Source: an uncultured Methanomethylovorans sp.
Lineage (GTDB): Archaea > Halobacteriota > Methanosarcinia > Methanosarcinales > Methanosarcinaceae
DNA: 64,000 nucleotides
NCBI RefSeq assembly: GCF_963678545.1
Contig: NZ_OY782870.1
Coordinates: 1,116,001-1,180,000 of the forward strand
Reading direction: 5' to 3'
Shown here in pieces: positions 1 to 7,304 of the stretch; position 1 is the first letter of the stretch, and each line of letters starts with the position of its first letter. Both the position numbers and the translations under genes were made by a program. The notes under the pieces were generated by a model. That model was not told the DNA's origin and did no database searches. It worked only from the letters and a program-made list of their open reading frames with translations.

Positions 1-72
1 TTGCACTTAGAATTAAGTAGCAACTTCTACCATCTTCTCTGTGCTTTAAATATTTGATTACATTGCCGATCA

Positions 73-1590
73 GTGATATTTATGGTGGAAAAAGTAGGTA
101 ATTTCGGACAATCTGCTGAAAATATAGTGTCCTCTTCTGAAGTTTCGGGGATACGTCAAACTCCTTCTGAATCTGCACGTAACACCGAAAAACAAATTGT
201 TCTTATGATAGCGATACTTGCCGGATTCATCACCCCTTTTGATGGTTCAGCGGTTAATATTGCGCTTCCTACTCTGGGTGCGGAGTTCCACATGACTGCA
301 ATCTCTTTGTCATGGGTTGCAACTGCGTATCTCCTCTCTTCGGCAATATTCCTTGTCCCGTTCGGAAAAATTGCCGATATATATGGACGAAAAAAGATCT
401 TTCTGTATGGTATAACAATATTTAGTCTCTGCTCTCTGATTATGACTATGGTTCCTTCTACAGAAATGTTGATCGCAATCAGGGTTGTCCAAGGTTTGGG
501 AAGCGCCATGATATTCGGAACCGGAGTTGCTATTGTTACTTCTGTTTATCCGCCGGGAGAGCGTGGAAAGGCTCTTGGCATATATATCACTGCAGTTTAC
601 ATAGGCTTGTCCACTGGTCCTTTCCTAGGTGGTATAATGACCCAGCACTTTGGCTGGAGAAGTATTTTCTTCGTAAATGTTCCAATAGGTCTTACAGCAG
701 TTCTTCTCATCATTTGGAAACTTAAAGGTGAATGGGCTGAGTGCAAAGGAGAAAAATTTGATTTCATTGGGTCCCTTATCTACGGTTTGGCAGTTGTTGC
801 GGTCATGTATGGTTTCTCATTGCTTCCGGCTATGGAAGGTGCTTTTCTAATAACGGTGGGTATTGTAGGGACAATCATCTTTATCTTGTACGAAAAGCGC
901 ATACCTTTTCCCGTAATCGATATGAATCTACTGACAAAGAACCGTGTTTTTGCTCTTTCGAACCTTTCTGCACTGATCAATTACAGTGCAACTTATGCAG
1001 TAACTTTTCTTCTGAGCCTTGATTTGCAATACACAAAGGGCTTCACACCTGAGCATGCAGGTTTTATTCTGGTAGCTCAGCCGGTTTTTCAGGCTCTGGT
1101 CTCTCCTCTGGCTGGCAGACTATCCGACAGAATGGAGCCGCGTTTGATTGCATCGGCTGGAATGGCACTCACTGCGATAGGTCTCTTTTTCTTAACTTTC
1201 ATCTCAGAAACGACTCCTATCTGGTACATGATATGTATTCTCGTAGTGCTCGGTATTGGTTTTGGGCTATTCTCGTCCCCCAACACCAATGTTATCATGA
1301 GTTCAGTGGATAAGAGGTTCTATGGTGTAGCATCTGGGATAAACGGAACGATGAGACTCCTTGGACAGATGCTCTCAATGGGTATTGCTATGATGATCTT
1401 TGCAGTTGTCACTGGCCCTGTGGAAATAACAGCTGAATATTACCCACAGTTCATTGCAAGCCTACACTATGCATTTATTCTGTTCACAGTCTTCTGTATA
1501 GTGGGTATATTCATGTCTCTTGTACGAGGAAAAACAATCCCGCCAAATCATTCAGATGCATCTGGAAATTGTCAGAATGTGGGGAGATGA
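73..1590 (+). CDS. MFS multidrug-efflux-type transporter (DHA2, 14-TM)
   Basis: Predicted proton-driven exporter of the major facilitator superfamily in the cytoplasmic membrane. After about 40 hydrophilic residues, hydrophobic segments run to near the C-terminus. TM1 carries FDGSAVNIALP (about 56-66), the DHA2 pattern with a membrane Asp, and the TM2-3 loop has the MFS motif A form GKIADIYGRKK (98-108). A motif C-like stretch GLSTGPFLGG lies near TM5. The 505-residue length suits 14-TM drug-resistance permeases of the EmrB/QacA kind. The listed start is GTG at 73; ATG at 82 is equally possible and I see no clear Shine-Dalgarno for either. It stands alone, so its substrate cannot be inferred. 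Confidence 0.85.
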   Translation: MIFMVEKVGNFGQSAENIVSSSEVSGIRQTPSESARNTEKQIVLMIAILAGFITPFDGSAVNIALPTLGAEFHMTAISLSWVATAYLLSSAIFLVPFGKIADIYGRKKIFLYGITIFSLCSLIMTMVPSTEMLIAIRVVQGLGSAMIFGTGVAIVTSVYPPGERGKALGIYITAVYIGLSTGPFLGGIMTQHFGWRSIFFVNVPIGLTAVLLIIWKLKGEWAECKGEKFDFIGSLIYGLAVVAVMYGFSLLPAMEGAFLITVGIVGTIIFILYEKRIPFPVIDMNLLTKNRVFALSNLSALINYSATYAVTFLLSLDLQYTKGFTPEHAGFILVAQPVFQALVSPLAGRLSDRMEPRLIASAGMALTAIGLFFLTFISETTPIWYMICILVVLGIGFGLFSSPNTNVIMSSVDKRFYGVASGINGTMRLLGQMLSMGIAMMIFAVVTGPVEITAEYYPQFIASLHYAFILFTVFCIVGIFMSLVRGKTIPPNHSDASGNCQNVGR

Positions 1591-1702
1591 TTTGATGTTG
1601 GAGTTACAGCGAAGAATAAGGCATCATTATAACTGATACTCATAAGATGGCGATAGGTTCATTTATCCCAAACTACAAGTACCTATTGAGTAGGTGATAA
1701 CT

Positions 1703-2107
1703 TTGCAGAAAAATCTTAGTTTTTTATTAATTGGATTGATAGTTCTGGGTCTGATGGTGCTTTCCGGCTGCACGGATAAAACAGTAGAACAGACTGTGGG
1801 GGAGAAAGTAAATCAAACTGTGGGGCAGGCTGTAAATCAAACCAAAGATGCTGCAGGGGCTGCAGTAAACGAAACAGTTGGGATAGCTGTCAATAAGACC
1901 AAAGACGCTGCAGGGGAAGCTGTAAATAGAACAGTGGGTTATGCCGTCAACGAGACAAAAGAGGCAGTAGGGGCTGCTGTGAATCAGACAATAAACCAGA
2001 CAAAAGAAAACTTAGGGGCGACTATGAACCAGACAGTTGGTCAGGTAGTGAATCAGACTAAAGAGACAGTTTCAACTGTTGTGAACCAGACGCTGAATCA
2101 TACATGA
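1703..2107 (+). CDS. Sequon-rich repeat lipoprotein
   Basis: Small exported protein of about 134 residues. A hydrophobic N-terminal segment ends in the lipobox LSGC, so it is probably anchored by a lipid on the Cys on the outside of the membrane. The mature part is a tandem array of 11-residue-like units of the type VNQTKDAAGAA and VNETVGIA, which resembles the amphipathic 11-mers of group 3 LEA proteins. By my count 12 N-x-T sequons (NQT, NET, NKT, NRT, NHT) lie after the Cys, about one per repeat, so it could be heavily N-glycosylated. The TTG start at 1703 is chosen because AGGTGA sits 5 bases upstream; GTG at 1694 in the same frame would add three residues. Function unknown; a surface or stress-protective role is a guess. 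Confidence 0.7.
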   Translation: MQKNLSFLLIGLIVLGLMVLSGCTDKTVEQTVGEKVNQTVGQAVNQTKDAAGAAVNETVGIAVNKTKDAAGEAVNRTVGYAVNETKEAVGAAVNQTINQTKENLGATMNQTVGQVVNQTKETVSTVVNQTLNHT

Positions 2108-2278
2108 GAAGTTGGAAACAGGCAAAAGTCTCTGCCTGTATCTCTTTTGTTCATCAAAAAAAGTCTGATATCTCCTTTTCTTTTAGTTGTTGATAAAGTA
2201 CCACTTGGCAGAAAATCTGTAATAATTGAACAAGACTATTGTTTGTAAGTTATCTGATTTTCTGATATGCCGAAATCA

Positions 2279-2286
2279 AAACTATA
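2279..2286. repeat. Left target-site duplication of IS
   Basis: AAACTATA directly abuts the left end of the IS and is repeated exactly at 3541-3548 next to the right end. Confidence 0.7.
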
Positions 2287-2432
2287 TAGGGTCCTTTGAT
2301 CTTGTATATCTATTACAGGAATAATTATCTTTTTTTAGAACATCATAGGTAGTTAATACCTCTCCTCGCAAAAGTACATCATATTTAGTCCTTAAAATTG
2401 TATTAAAGCAGAATAAAATTGTAAAATTTATT

Positions 2433-2455
2433 GAGGAGGACGTATTATCCTCCTC
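2433..2455 (+). promoter_or_regulatory. Perfect hairpin upstream of transposase start
   Basis: GAGGAGGA, a 7-base loop, then TCCTCCTC form a perfect 8-bp stem 12 bases before the transposase ATG. It buries a Shine-Dalgarno-like GGAGGA. In other IS elements such foldbacks limit transposase synthesis from read-through RNA; that role is inferred here. Confidence 0.45.
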
Positions 2456-2467
2456 TGGCGATTAATT

Positions 2468-3521
2468 ATGCAACCTCCGCTTATACCACTAAACGAAGAT
2501 CACAAATGGAAATTGCTGTCTGAAATACTAAATGTTTTCGACTCGAGAAATTCCAGGCAAATTCTTTCAAGGAGGGGCATTTTGCCCCTCCAGAAATCAG
2601 TATCTGCTCTAAAAATAGTTCTCTTGAGCATGTTCTTTTCAAGCAATGTGTCATACGCTGTCAAAGAAACAGAAGAAAGAGAAAGTCTTAGGAAATTCCT
2701 TAAAATAAGCACAGTGCCATCAGAAAGTGAAATGTATACGACCTTTAGTCAATATGATCCTGATAACTTCAGTTATTTTGTTCTTGACATATTAAATGAA
2801 CTGTGTCCACATAGAAAAAGTGGTTCTAGAGGCATCATAATTGATAGTACAGACATAAACCTCAACCTGAACTGGCATGCAAAAAAGATAAGCAAGAATA
2901 GTCTGGAAGACAAAGAATACAAATGGGGATATTCAACACATAGAGGATTCTTTATAGGAATGAAACTCACTCTTGATCTTGAATATTCAACACTGAAACA
3001 TTTGATGTTTTTATTAAATGAAGCAAATGTGCCGGAAGCTAGATATATCCGATGATTCTTTCAGAGCTTAAAAAAGAAGGATAACGAAGACAGGAGATAT
3101 ATTGTTTGCTGATAGGGGTTATTACTCCTATGAAAATTACACAATATCAATTAAAGAGTTCAAAATAGTTCCATTGATCTTCCCACGCAAAAACTGCAAT
3201 TTCAGTAAGCTCTTCAACATGATGGCATACCCGCTGAAAATATTTGATTCAAAGAGAGATACAGAGGCCGAAATAGCAATCTACAAGAGGATCATTGCCA
3301 AGTTCAAGCAACTGATAAGTGACTGGAAAAACTTCCGAAAAGTAAGGTCTATCATAGAAGACATATTCAAATTGGCGAAGAAAGCATATTCCATGGAGAA
3401 TTTACACCGAGATACAAGGAGATCTATTCAAAAATACTGTTCTTTAGCTGTACTTTTTGTGGGGATGACTGTAAACCTTGGTATTAAGGAAAAGAAGGCT
3501 TTACAAGCCTTCTCTGAGTAA
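2468..3521 (+). pseudogene. Frameshifted DDE transposase (IS4/IS5-type superfamily)
   Basis: Two reading frames together give one transposase of about 350 residues. The first (2468-3055, 195 codons) contains the catalytic-Asp context IIDSTDINLN. The second (open from about 3072, ATG-less, usually read from TTG at 3102, to 3521) contains FADRGYYSYENY with the second Asp and a C-terminal RSIIEDIFKLAKKAYSMEN with a candidate Glu. Between them the coding frame first shifts near 3040-3052 into a frame reading MILSELKKEG and shifts again near 3075-3085, both changes equivalent to loss of one base. An internal perfect stem (2571-2578 with 2584-2591) lies in the 5' part. Most likely inactive; programmed frameshifting is unlikely because two shifts are needed. 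Confidence 0.75.
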
Positions 3522-3540
3522 GGATGCTACAAGGACCCTA

Positions 3541-3548
3541 AAACTATA
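3541..3548. repeat. Right target-site duplication of IS
   Basis: Second copy of AAACTATA. The stop codon of the minus-strand DUF1697 gene (TAG, 3546-3544) lies within this copy, so the element landed at the very end of that gene without altering its protein. Confidence 0.7.
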
Positions 3549-4065
3549 GTTCCGCTATTTTCATAACCGTATTATAATTTCTTGTGGTTATGTTCCGGCC
3601 AAATTCTTTCTCGAGAATGTTCATCAGTTGTGTAGTTCCCATCTTTTCAATATCAATGGCACTAAAGAGTGCATTATCTGTCAGTTCAATTATCTTATAG
3701 GAACCATCTTCCGGATAATAAGGAATTTTCAGTTTTGTTTTAGGCGTTTCTCCCAGAAATGTTACGTAAAGCCTTATCTTTGGTGTAATTTCAATAGCTT
3801 CGAAAGGATTAGACTTTACAATCTTTGTAATGTTTTCAAATGGTAGGATGATGGTCTCGATCTCAAAGCCAAAACTTTCTTGCAGGATCTTTGGGAGGTT
3901 ATTGATCGTATTCTTCTCTTCTTCAAAGACAACATTCCCCGTGGCAAGAAGTGTTTTTAAATTCTGGAAACCTTGCTTTTCAAGGACTTCCCGAAGCTTA
4001 GCCATTGGAACTTTATTATGTCCCCCTACGTTGATACCTCTTAGGAAAGCTACGTATTTAGCCAT
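3544..4065 (-). CDS. DUF1697 family protein
   Basis: A 173-residue soluble protein matching the DUF1697 family in length and in its N-terminal signature FLRGINVGGHNKVPM (about 8-22), followed by ATGNVVF near residue 43. The molecular function of the family is not established. It is complete. Its TAG stop lies in the 8-bp duplication of the neighbouring IS, which therefore inserted at the gene's last codon. The Rid-like gene (4105-4509) lies 39 bases upstream on the same strand and may be co-transcribed with it. Confidence 0.85.
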   Translation of the reverse strand: MAKYVAFLRGINVGGHNKVPMAKLREVLEKQGFQNLKTLLATGNVVFEEEKNTINNLPKILQESFGFEIETIILPFENITKIVKSNPFEAIEITPKIRLYVTFLGETPKTKLKIPYYPEDGSYKIIELTDNALFSAIDIEKMGTTQLMNILEKEFGRNITTRNYNTVMKIAEL

Positions 4066-4104
4066 GTCTTTCAGTCCTAGAAGAATAAGCGTATTTAGTA
4101 TACC

Positions 4105-4509
4105 TTATTCTGGCATTACTACTATTGCATCGATCTCGATCAGCCAGTCTGGATTTCCGAGCCCTGCCACAAAAACAACTGTTATAGTCGGATAATTTTT
4201 ATTCATACCCCATCTTTTCTGGAAAGCTTGGAATCCCTCTTGCGGTTTTTGTCCCTGAAGAATATGGATATTGAATTTTACAATATTATCAAGTTCTGCT
4301 CCCACGCTTTTAAGTATTTTTTCTATGTTGGTCAGTATTTGTTCTGTTTGTTCTTCGAGGTTATTCTTACCAATAAGATTACCATTTTCATCAATGGCAT
4401 TTTGTCCGCCAATATATACTGTCTTGTGATTCCCACTAATGGATATTGCATGTGAGTATCCTATTGGTTTTACCATATTGGTGGGATTTATGTATTGTAT
4501 TTTTTCCAC
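4105..4509 (-). CDS. RidA/YjgF-like protein lacking the catalytic Arg
   Basis: A 134-residue protein of the YjgF/YER057c/UK114 (Rid) family, which forms trimers; RidA itself hydrolyses reactive enamine/imine intermediates. Visible family features are GGQNAIDENGNLIG (about 34-47), a central amphipathic helix (EEQTEQILTNIEKIL) and the C-terminal LIEIDAIVV. The RidA catalytic Arg normally sits in a segment like PARSCVEV; the equivalent stretch here, YPTITVVFVAGL, has no Arg. It is therefore more likely a Rid-subfamily relative without imine deaminase activity. Same strand as the DUF1697 gene 39 bases downstream. Confidence 0.85.
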   Translation of the reverse strand: MEKIQYINPTNMVKPIGYSHAISISGNHKTVYIGGQNAIDENGNLIGKNNLEEQTEQILTNIEKILKSVGAELDNIVKFNIHILQGQKPQEGFQAFQKRWGMNKNYPTITVVFVAGLGNPDWLIEIDAIVVMPE

Positions 4510-4611
4510 AGCATGACCTCCCTTTATTCTTTAATCATGATTTTATATGCTATTTTCATATAGCAATGACCACGTTTCAACCCATCGATCATTTCCACAG
4601 GATGCTTCGTT

Positions 4612-5085
4612 CTATTTGAACACATGTTTAGTTTTTGAGACCAAGCTGTCAGATATTATATGAACATCTATTGACAAGACTATTCCTACAATTATTGCAA
4701 CAGCTAACTTTAATGGAATATCCTTCACTTCGACACCTGTAAGCAAAATTATTACAACTGCTATCAGTACAAGGTTCAATATTATGCTAAGGGGTCCGAG
4801 AACTAGATTATGGGAGTAGCCTCTGTGTTTGAACATGATCCTGTAAGGCCACCAGAGTATTCTGAGTATCTTCCATCTTTTGTAGGGCCTGCTTTTTGTA
4901 TCTAGATCAGGGCTTAGGAAGAATGTTGCGAATAGGTAGCAGGCAGAAAAAACCATTATCGTGTAAGTGTCCAGATACTTTGTGACTATTTCATTTTTCT
5001 GCCAAGTTGAGAAATAATAAAGGCCCGCCAATATAACCATCAGCACTGTAATGTTTATAATTTCATGGTTTTTTCCGCTAGGCAT
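4612..5085 (-). CDS. DUF2227 membrane protein (putative metal-binding)
   Basis: A 157-residue membrane protein with about four hydrophobic segments. It begins MPSGKNHEIIN and has SPDLDTKSRPYKRW and FKHRGYSHNL, the conserved His/Asp motifs of the DUF2227 family, annotated as putative metal-binding proteins and related in layout to the YdjM/LexA-regulated membrane hydrolase group. The conserved His of NH, Asp of PDLD and HRGYSH are all present, so it looks intact. Substrate unknown. It is the upstream-most of three leftward genes but is separated from the Rid-like gene by about 100 bases. Confidence 0.7.
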   Translation of the reverse strand: MPSGKNHEIINITVLMVILAGLYYFSTWQKNEIVTKYLDTYTIMVFSACYLFATFFLSPDLDTKSRPYKRWKILRILWWPYRIMFKHRGYSHNLVLGPLSIILNLVLIAVVIILLTGVEVKDIPLKLAVAIIVGIVLSIDVHIISDSLVSKTKHVFK

Positions 5086-5276
5086 AGTTCATTATATCTC
5101 CAAGTATGGTTTTTTGTCATTAACGGTTTAAGTAGTATTATATTTTTTGTATAATGATTCAGTGCTATACGAAGCTAAAAGATTTTGATTAGAGCAGGGA
5201 TCATTCAAACCCATAAATTTATCAGGTTGGTGAATCACTCTTAATCTAACTTAATCATGGAATACACTGATTCGAT

Positions 5277-6434
5277 ATGCTGTTCGATAAACCAGTTTCT
5301 GATGTTACTTTTGATGATGTTCAAGAATTGTCTGATCAACAGATAGAAGAATCCATGATACTGGATTACAAGCAGGAACTTAATGATTACAGTATTATAA
5401 AATAGGTCACAGCGTTCTCTAATACTAAAGGTGGCTATCTTGTTTACGGGATAGCAGAAACAGGGAAGGGTGGTCATCCCCAGTCGATCAATGGAATTAA
5501 TAGCGATTTCAACAAGGAACGACTTGAGCAAATAATTCTGGGCAACATAATCCCCCGAGTAAGTGTTCAGATAAAAAAGATACTTCTCCCTGATTCTGAT
5601 AGAGTTATATTATTAGTTCATATTCCTGAAGGGCAAAGTAAGCCCTATTACAATAACCAGGACAAACGATACTACAAAAGGTATAATTTCTCGGCCACTC
5701 CGATGGATGAAAATGAGGTGGAGTGGTTATATCAGTCACGCTTTTTCGGAATGAGAAAGCTTGAAAGATATATTGAGGAAGCTATATACTCCAGTCAGAA
5801 CAAACTCCCTCATGAACTGCAATTACATGGAATTGAAGGTCATGTAGTCATAACCCCTCTGAAGATTGATGGGCAGATATTCGAACCATCTCCCGAATTT
5901 GGTCGTGAGCTTATGGAACTACACTCCAGCAAGGTAAAAGATTGCCAAGGTTATCTTACCTATTCGATCAGACCCTCAAAATTTGGTATAAAATGGGATG
6001 ATGAAGATCATCTTCACAATGCCAGTAATAAAGTTGAGATCCACAGGAATGGACTGGTTCATTCTATGAAAAGCTGTGGCAGTTTTTATAAAGAGAATTA
6101 CATCAAAAGGTTCGATGACGAACTCCTCGCCTGCAACTTGTTGCAAACTCTCAAGTTCACATCAACGTTTTATTCCAAGATCAATTACATTGGTAAAGTA
6201 AAGATTATGGTAAAGATCTTTAACTGCTCAAATTCCATTTTAACTAATGGATATGGCGACAATAAGGATGATATGAAATGTGATTCCGAAGAGGTTCTCG
6301 TTGAACGGCAGTGGGATTCATGGAAATTGGAAGAAGACTCTGTATTGATTGCGAAATACATTATGGATGAGATCAGTAACTATTATGGACTATGGAATTC
6401 CAGATTATTCCATATGAGGAAGAAGGCATTATAA
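5277..6434 (+). CDS. AlbA_2 (Schlafen-type) domain protein with in-frame TAG
   Basis: Reading from ATG 5277, the frame is open to 6434 (385 codons) except for one TAG at 5403-5405 (codon 43). Around the TAG the translation is DYKQELNDYSIIK-[TAG]-VTAFSNTKGGYLVYGIAE, which matches the core of the AlbA_2/Schlafen putative nucleic-acid-binding domain (E.K.E...I...AFANT.GG.L..G). The domain continues with ILLVHIPEGQSKPYY and FSATPMDENEVE. The C-terminal 240 residues are not recognised. No ATG, GTG or TTG follows the TAG in frame until ATG 5703, which would skip the whole domain. In Methanosarcinaceae TAG can encode pyrrolysine, so this is either a readthrough gene or a nonsense-mutated pseudogene. 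A small membrane gene starts 15 bases downstream. Confidence 0.65.
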
Positions 6435-6449
6435 AGTATAGGGATGGTT

Positions 6450-6680
6450 ATGAGTAAGATCGGTTTTTTAAGAATGTTAATTCAGGAAAAGAAAATAAGG
6501 AATCTTGTTATAGGTTTCATAGTCCTCGCGCTGGCCAACTTAGGTACAGATTTGACAATTGCCCAGATCCCCGTTACCGGTGACCTTGCTAATACTGTTC
6601 TTGACTTTATATTTGAGATAATTCAACTAGGCATATTGGCTAAACTAGCAAAGGATGGCTACTCGTATAAACCAAAATGA
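6450..6680 (+). CDS. Small membrane protein, unknown
   Basis: A 76-residue protein (ATG 6450 is preceded by AGGG at a usable distance; ATG 6444 adds two residues). It has a positively charged N-terminus (QEKKIRN), then a hydrophobic stretch LVIGFIVLALANLG and a second amphipathic/hydrophobic one near FIFEIIQLGILAKLA. It ends in a charged tail. I recognise no family. It begins 15 bases after the AlbA_2 gene, so the two are probably one transcription unit. That hints at a shared role, but nothing in the sequence defines it. Confidence 0.55.
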   Translation: MSKIGFLRMLIQEKKIRNLVIGFIVLALANLGTDLTIAQIPVTGDLANTVLDFIFEIIQLGILAKLAKDGYSYKPK

Positions 6681-6783
6681 ATGTTTTCCTCATGCTCAGT
6701 TAACATATCTGCTATTTCTATTTTCCAGATTCCGGCTCTGTTGAAAACCATTTAAAATCAACATATATAGGCTGAAAATTACA

Positions 6784-7188
6784 ATGAAACAAAAAGAAAA
6801 ATTAATATGGGTTCCAGTATTATTTGTTATATTACTACTAGTATTAATTGTTCTATTACCAGTTATTTTAGATAAAGGACTTCCATTATTCTACGTTATA
6901 AATGAAGATTATACACCATATACTCTAAAAGTAGAAGTGATCTCCCTCTCAAATGAAACACTTTATAATGAGACCTTTAACTTAAAAGCTCGAGAGCAGT
7001 TAAGGATTGAAAGAGACGTAACAACATTTATAAAAATGCGTCAAGTGCCGAAAAGCGTATTAAAATATAGGGTTTCACTTGACTCCAATTTACAAGTTTC
7101 TAAAAATCTCACTGTTTCTGAGGGATTTTATGCATATATAAGAATAGATAAATCAAATATATCTATAGAATCAGCGACTTTCATGTAA
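6784..7188 (+). CDS. AT-rich single-TM exported protein, unknown
   Basis: A 134-residue protein with a charged start (MKQKEK) followed by one long hydrophobic helix (about 7-31). The rest looks extracellular and beta-rich and carries four N-glycosylation sequons (NET twice, NLT, NIS), which supports an outside location. Codons favour TTA, ATA and AAA more strongly than the flanking housekeeping genes, which suggests recent acquisition or weak expression. No family recognised. It stands alone between the small membrane gene and rbcL. Confidence 0.5.
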   Translation: MKQKEKLIWVPVLFVILLLVLIVLLPVILDKGLPLFYVINEDYTPYTLKVEVISLSNETLYNETFNLKAREQLRIERDVTTFIKMRQVPKSVLKYRVSLDSNLQVSKNLTVSEGFYAYIRIDKSNISIESATFM

Positions 7189-7304
7189 ATAAATGCTTGT
7201 TGTTGAGCGATAGATACAAATTCATTTCATAAAAATGTCAATTTGATTAGTTCCTTGAAAAGAGAGGATTTCTACAGAGCCCAGATTCCAAAAACTCAAA
7301 TACA

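Larger units (their letters stand above)
2287..3540 (+). mobile_element. Insertion sequence with defective DDE transposase
   Basis: A 1254-bp element. Its left end TAGGGTCCTT and right end (read inwards on the minus strand) TAGGGTCCTT match over 10 bases. It is flanked on both sides by AAACTATA, an 8-bp target duplication. The transposase inside is broken by two frame changes, so the copy is probably not autonomous. The preserved target duplication shows it moved as a unit. I cannot assign the IS family from sequence alone. Confidence 0.75.

Noticed and set aside
3055..3110. Programmed frameshift in the first transposase
   Set aside because: Two separate frame changes are required and no slippery run with stimulatory structure is seen at the first; decay is simpler.
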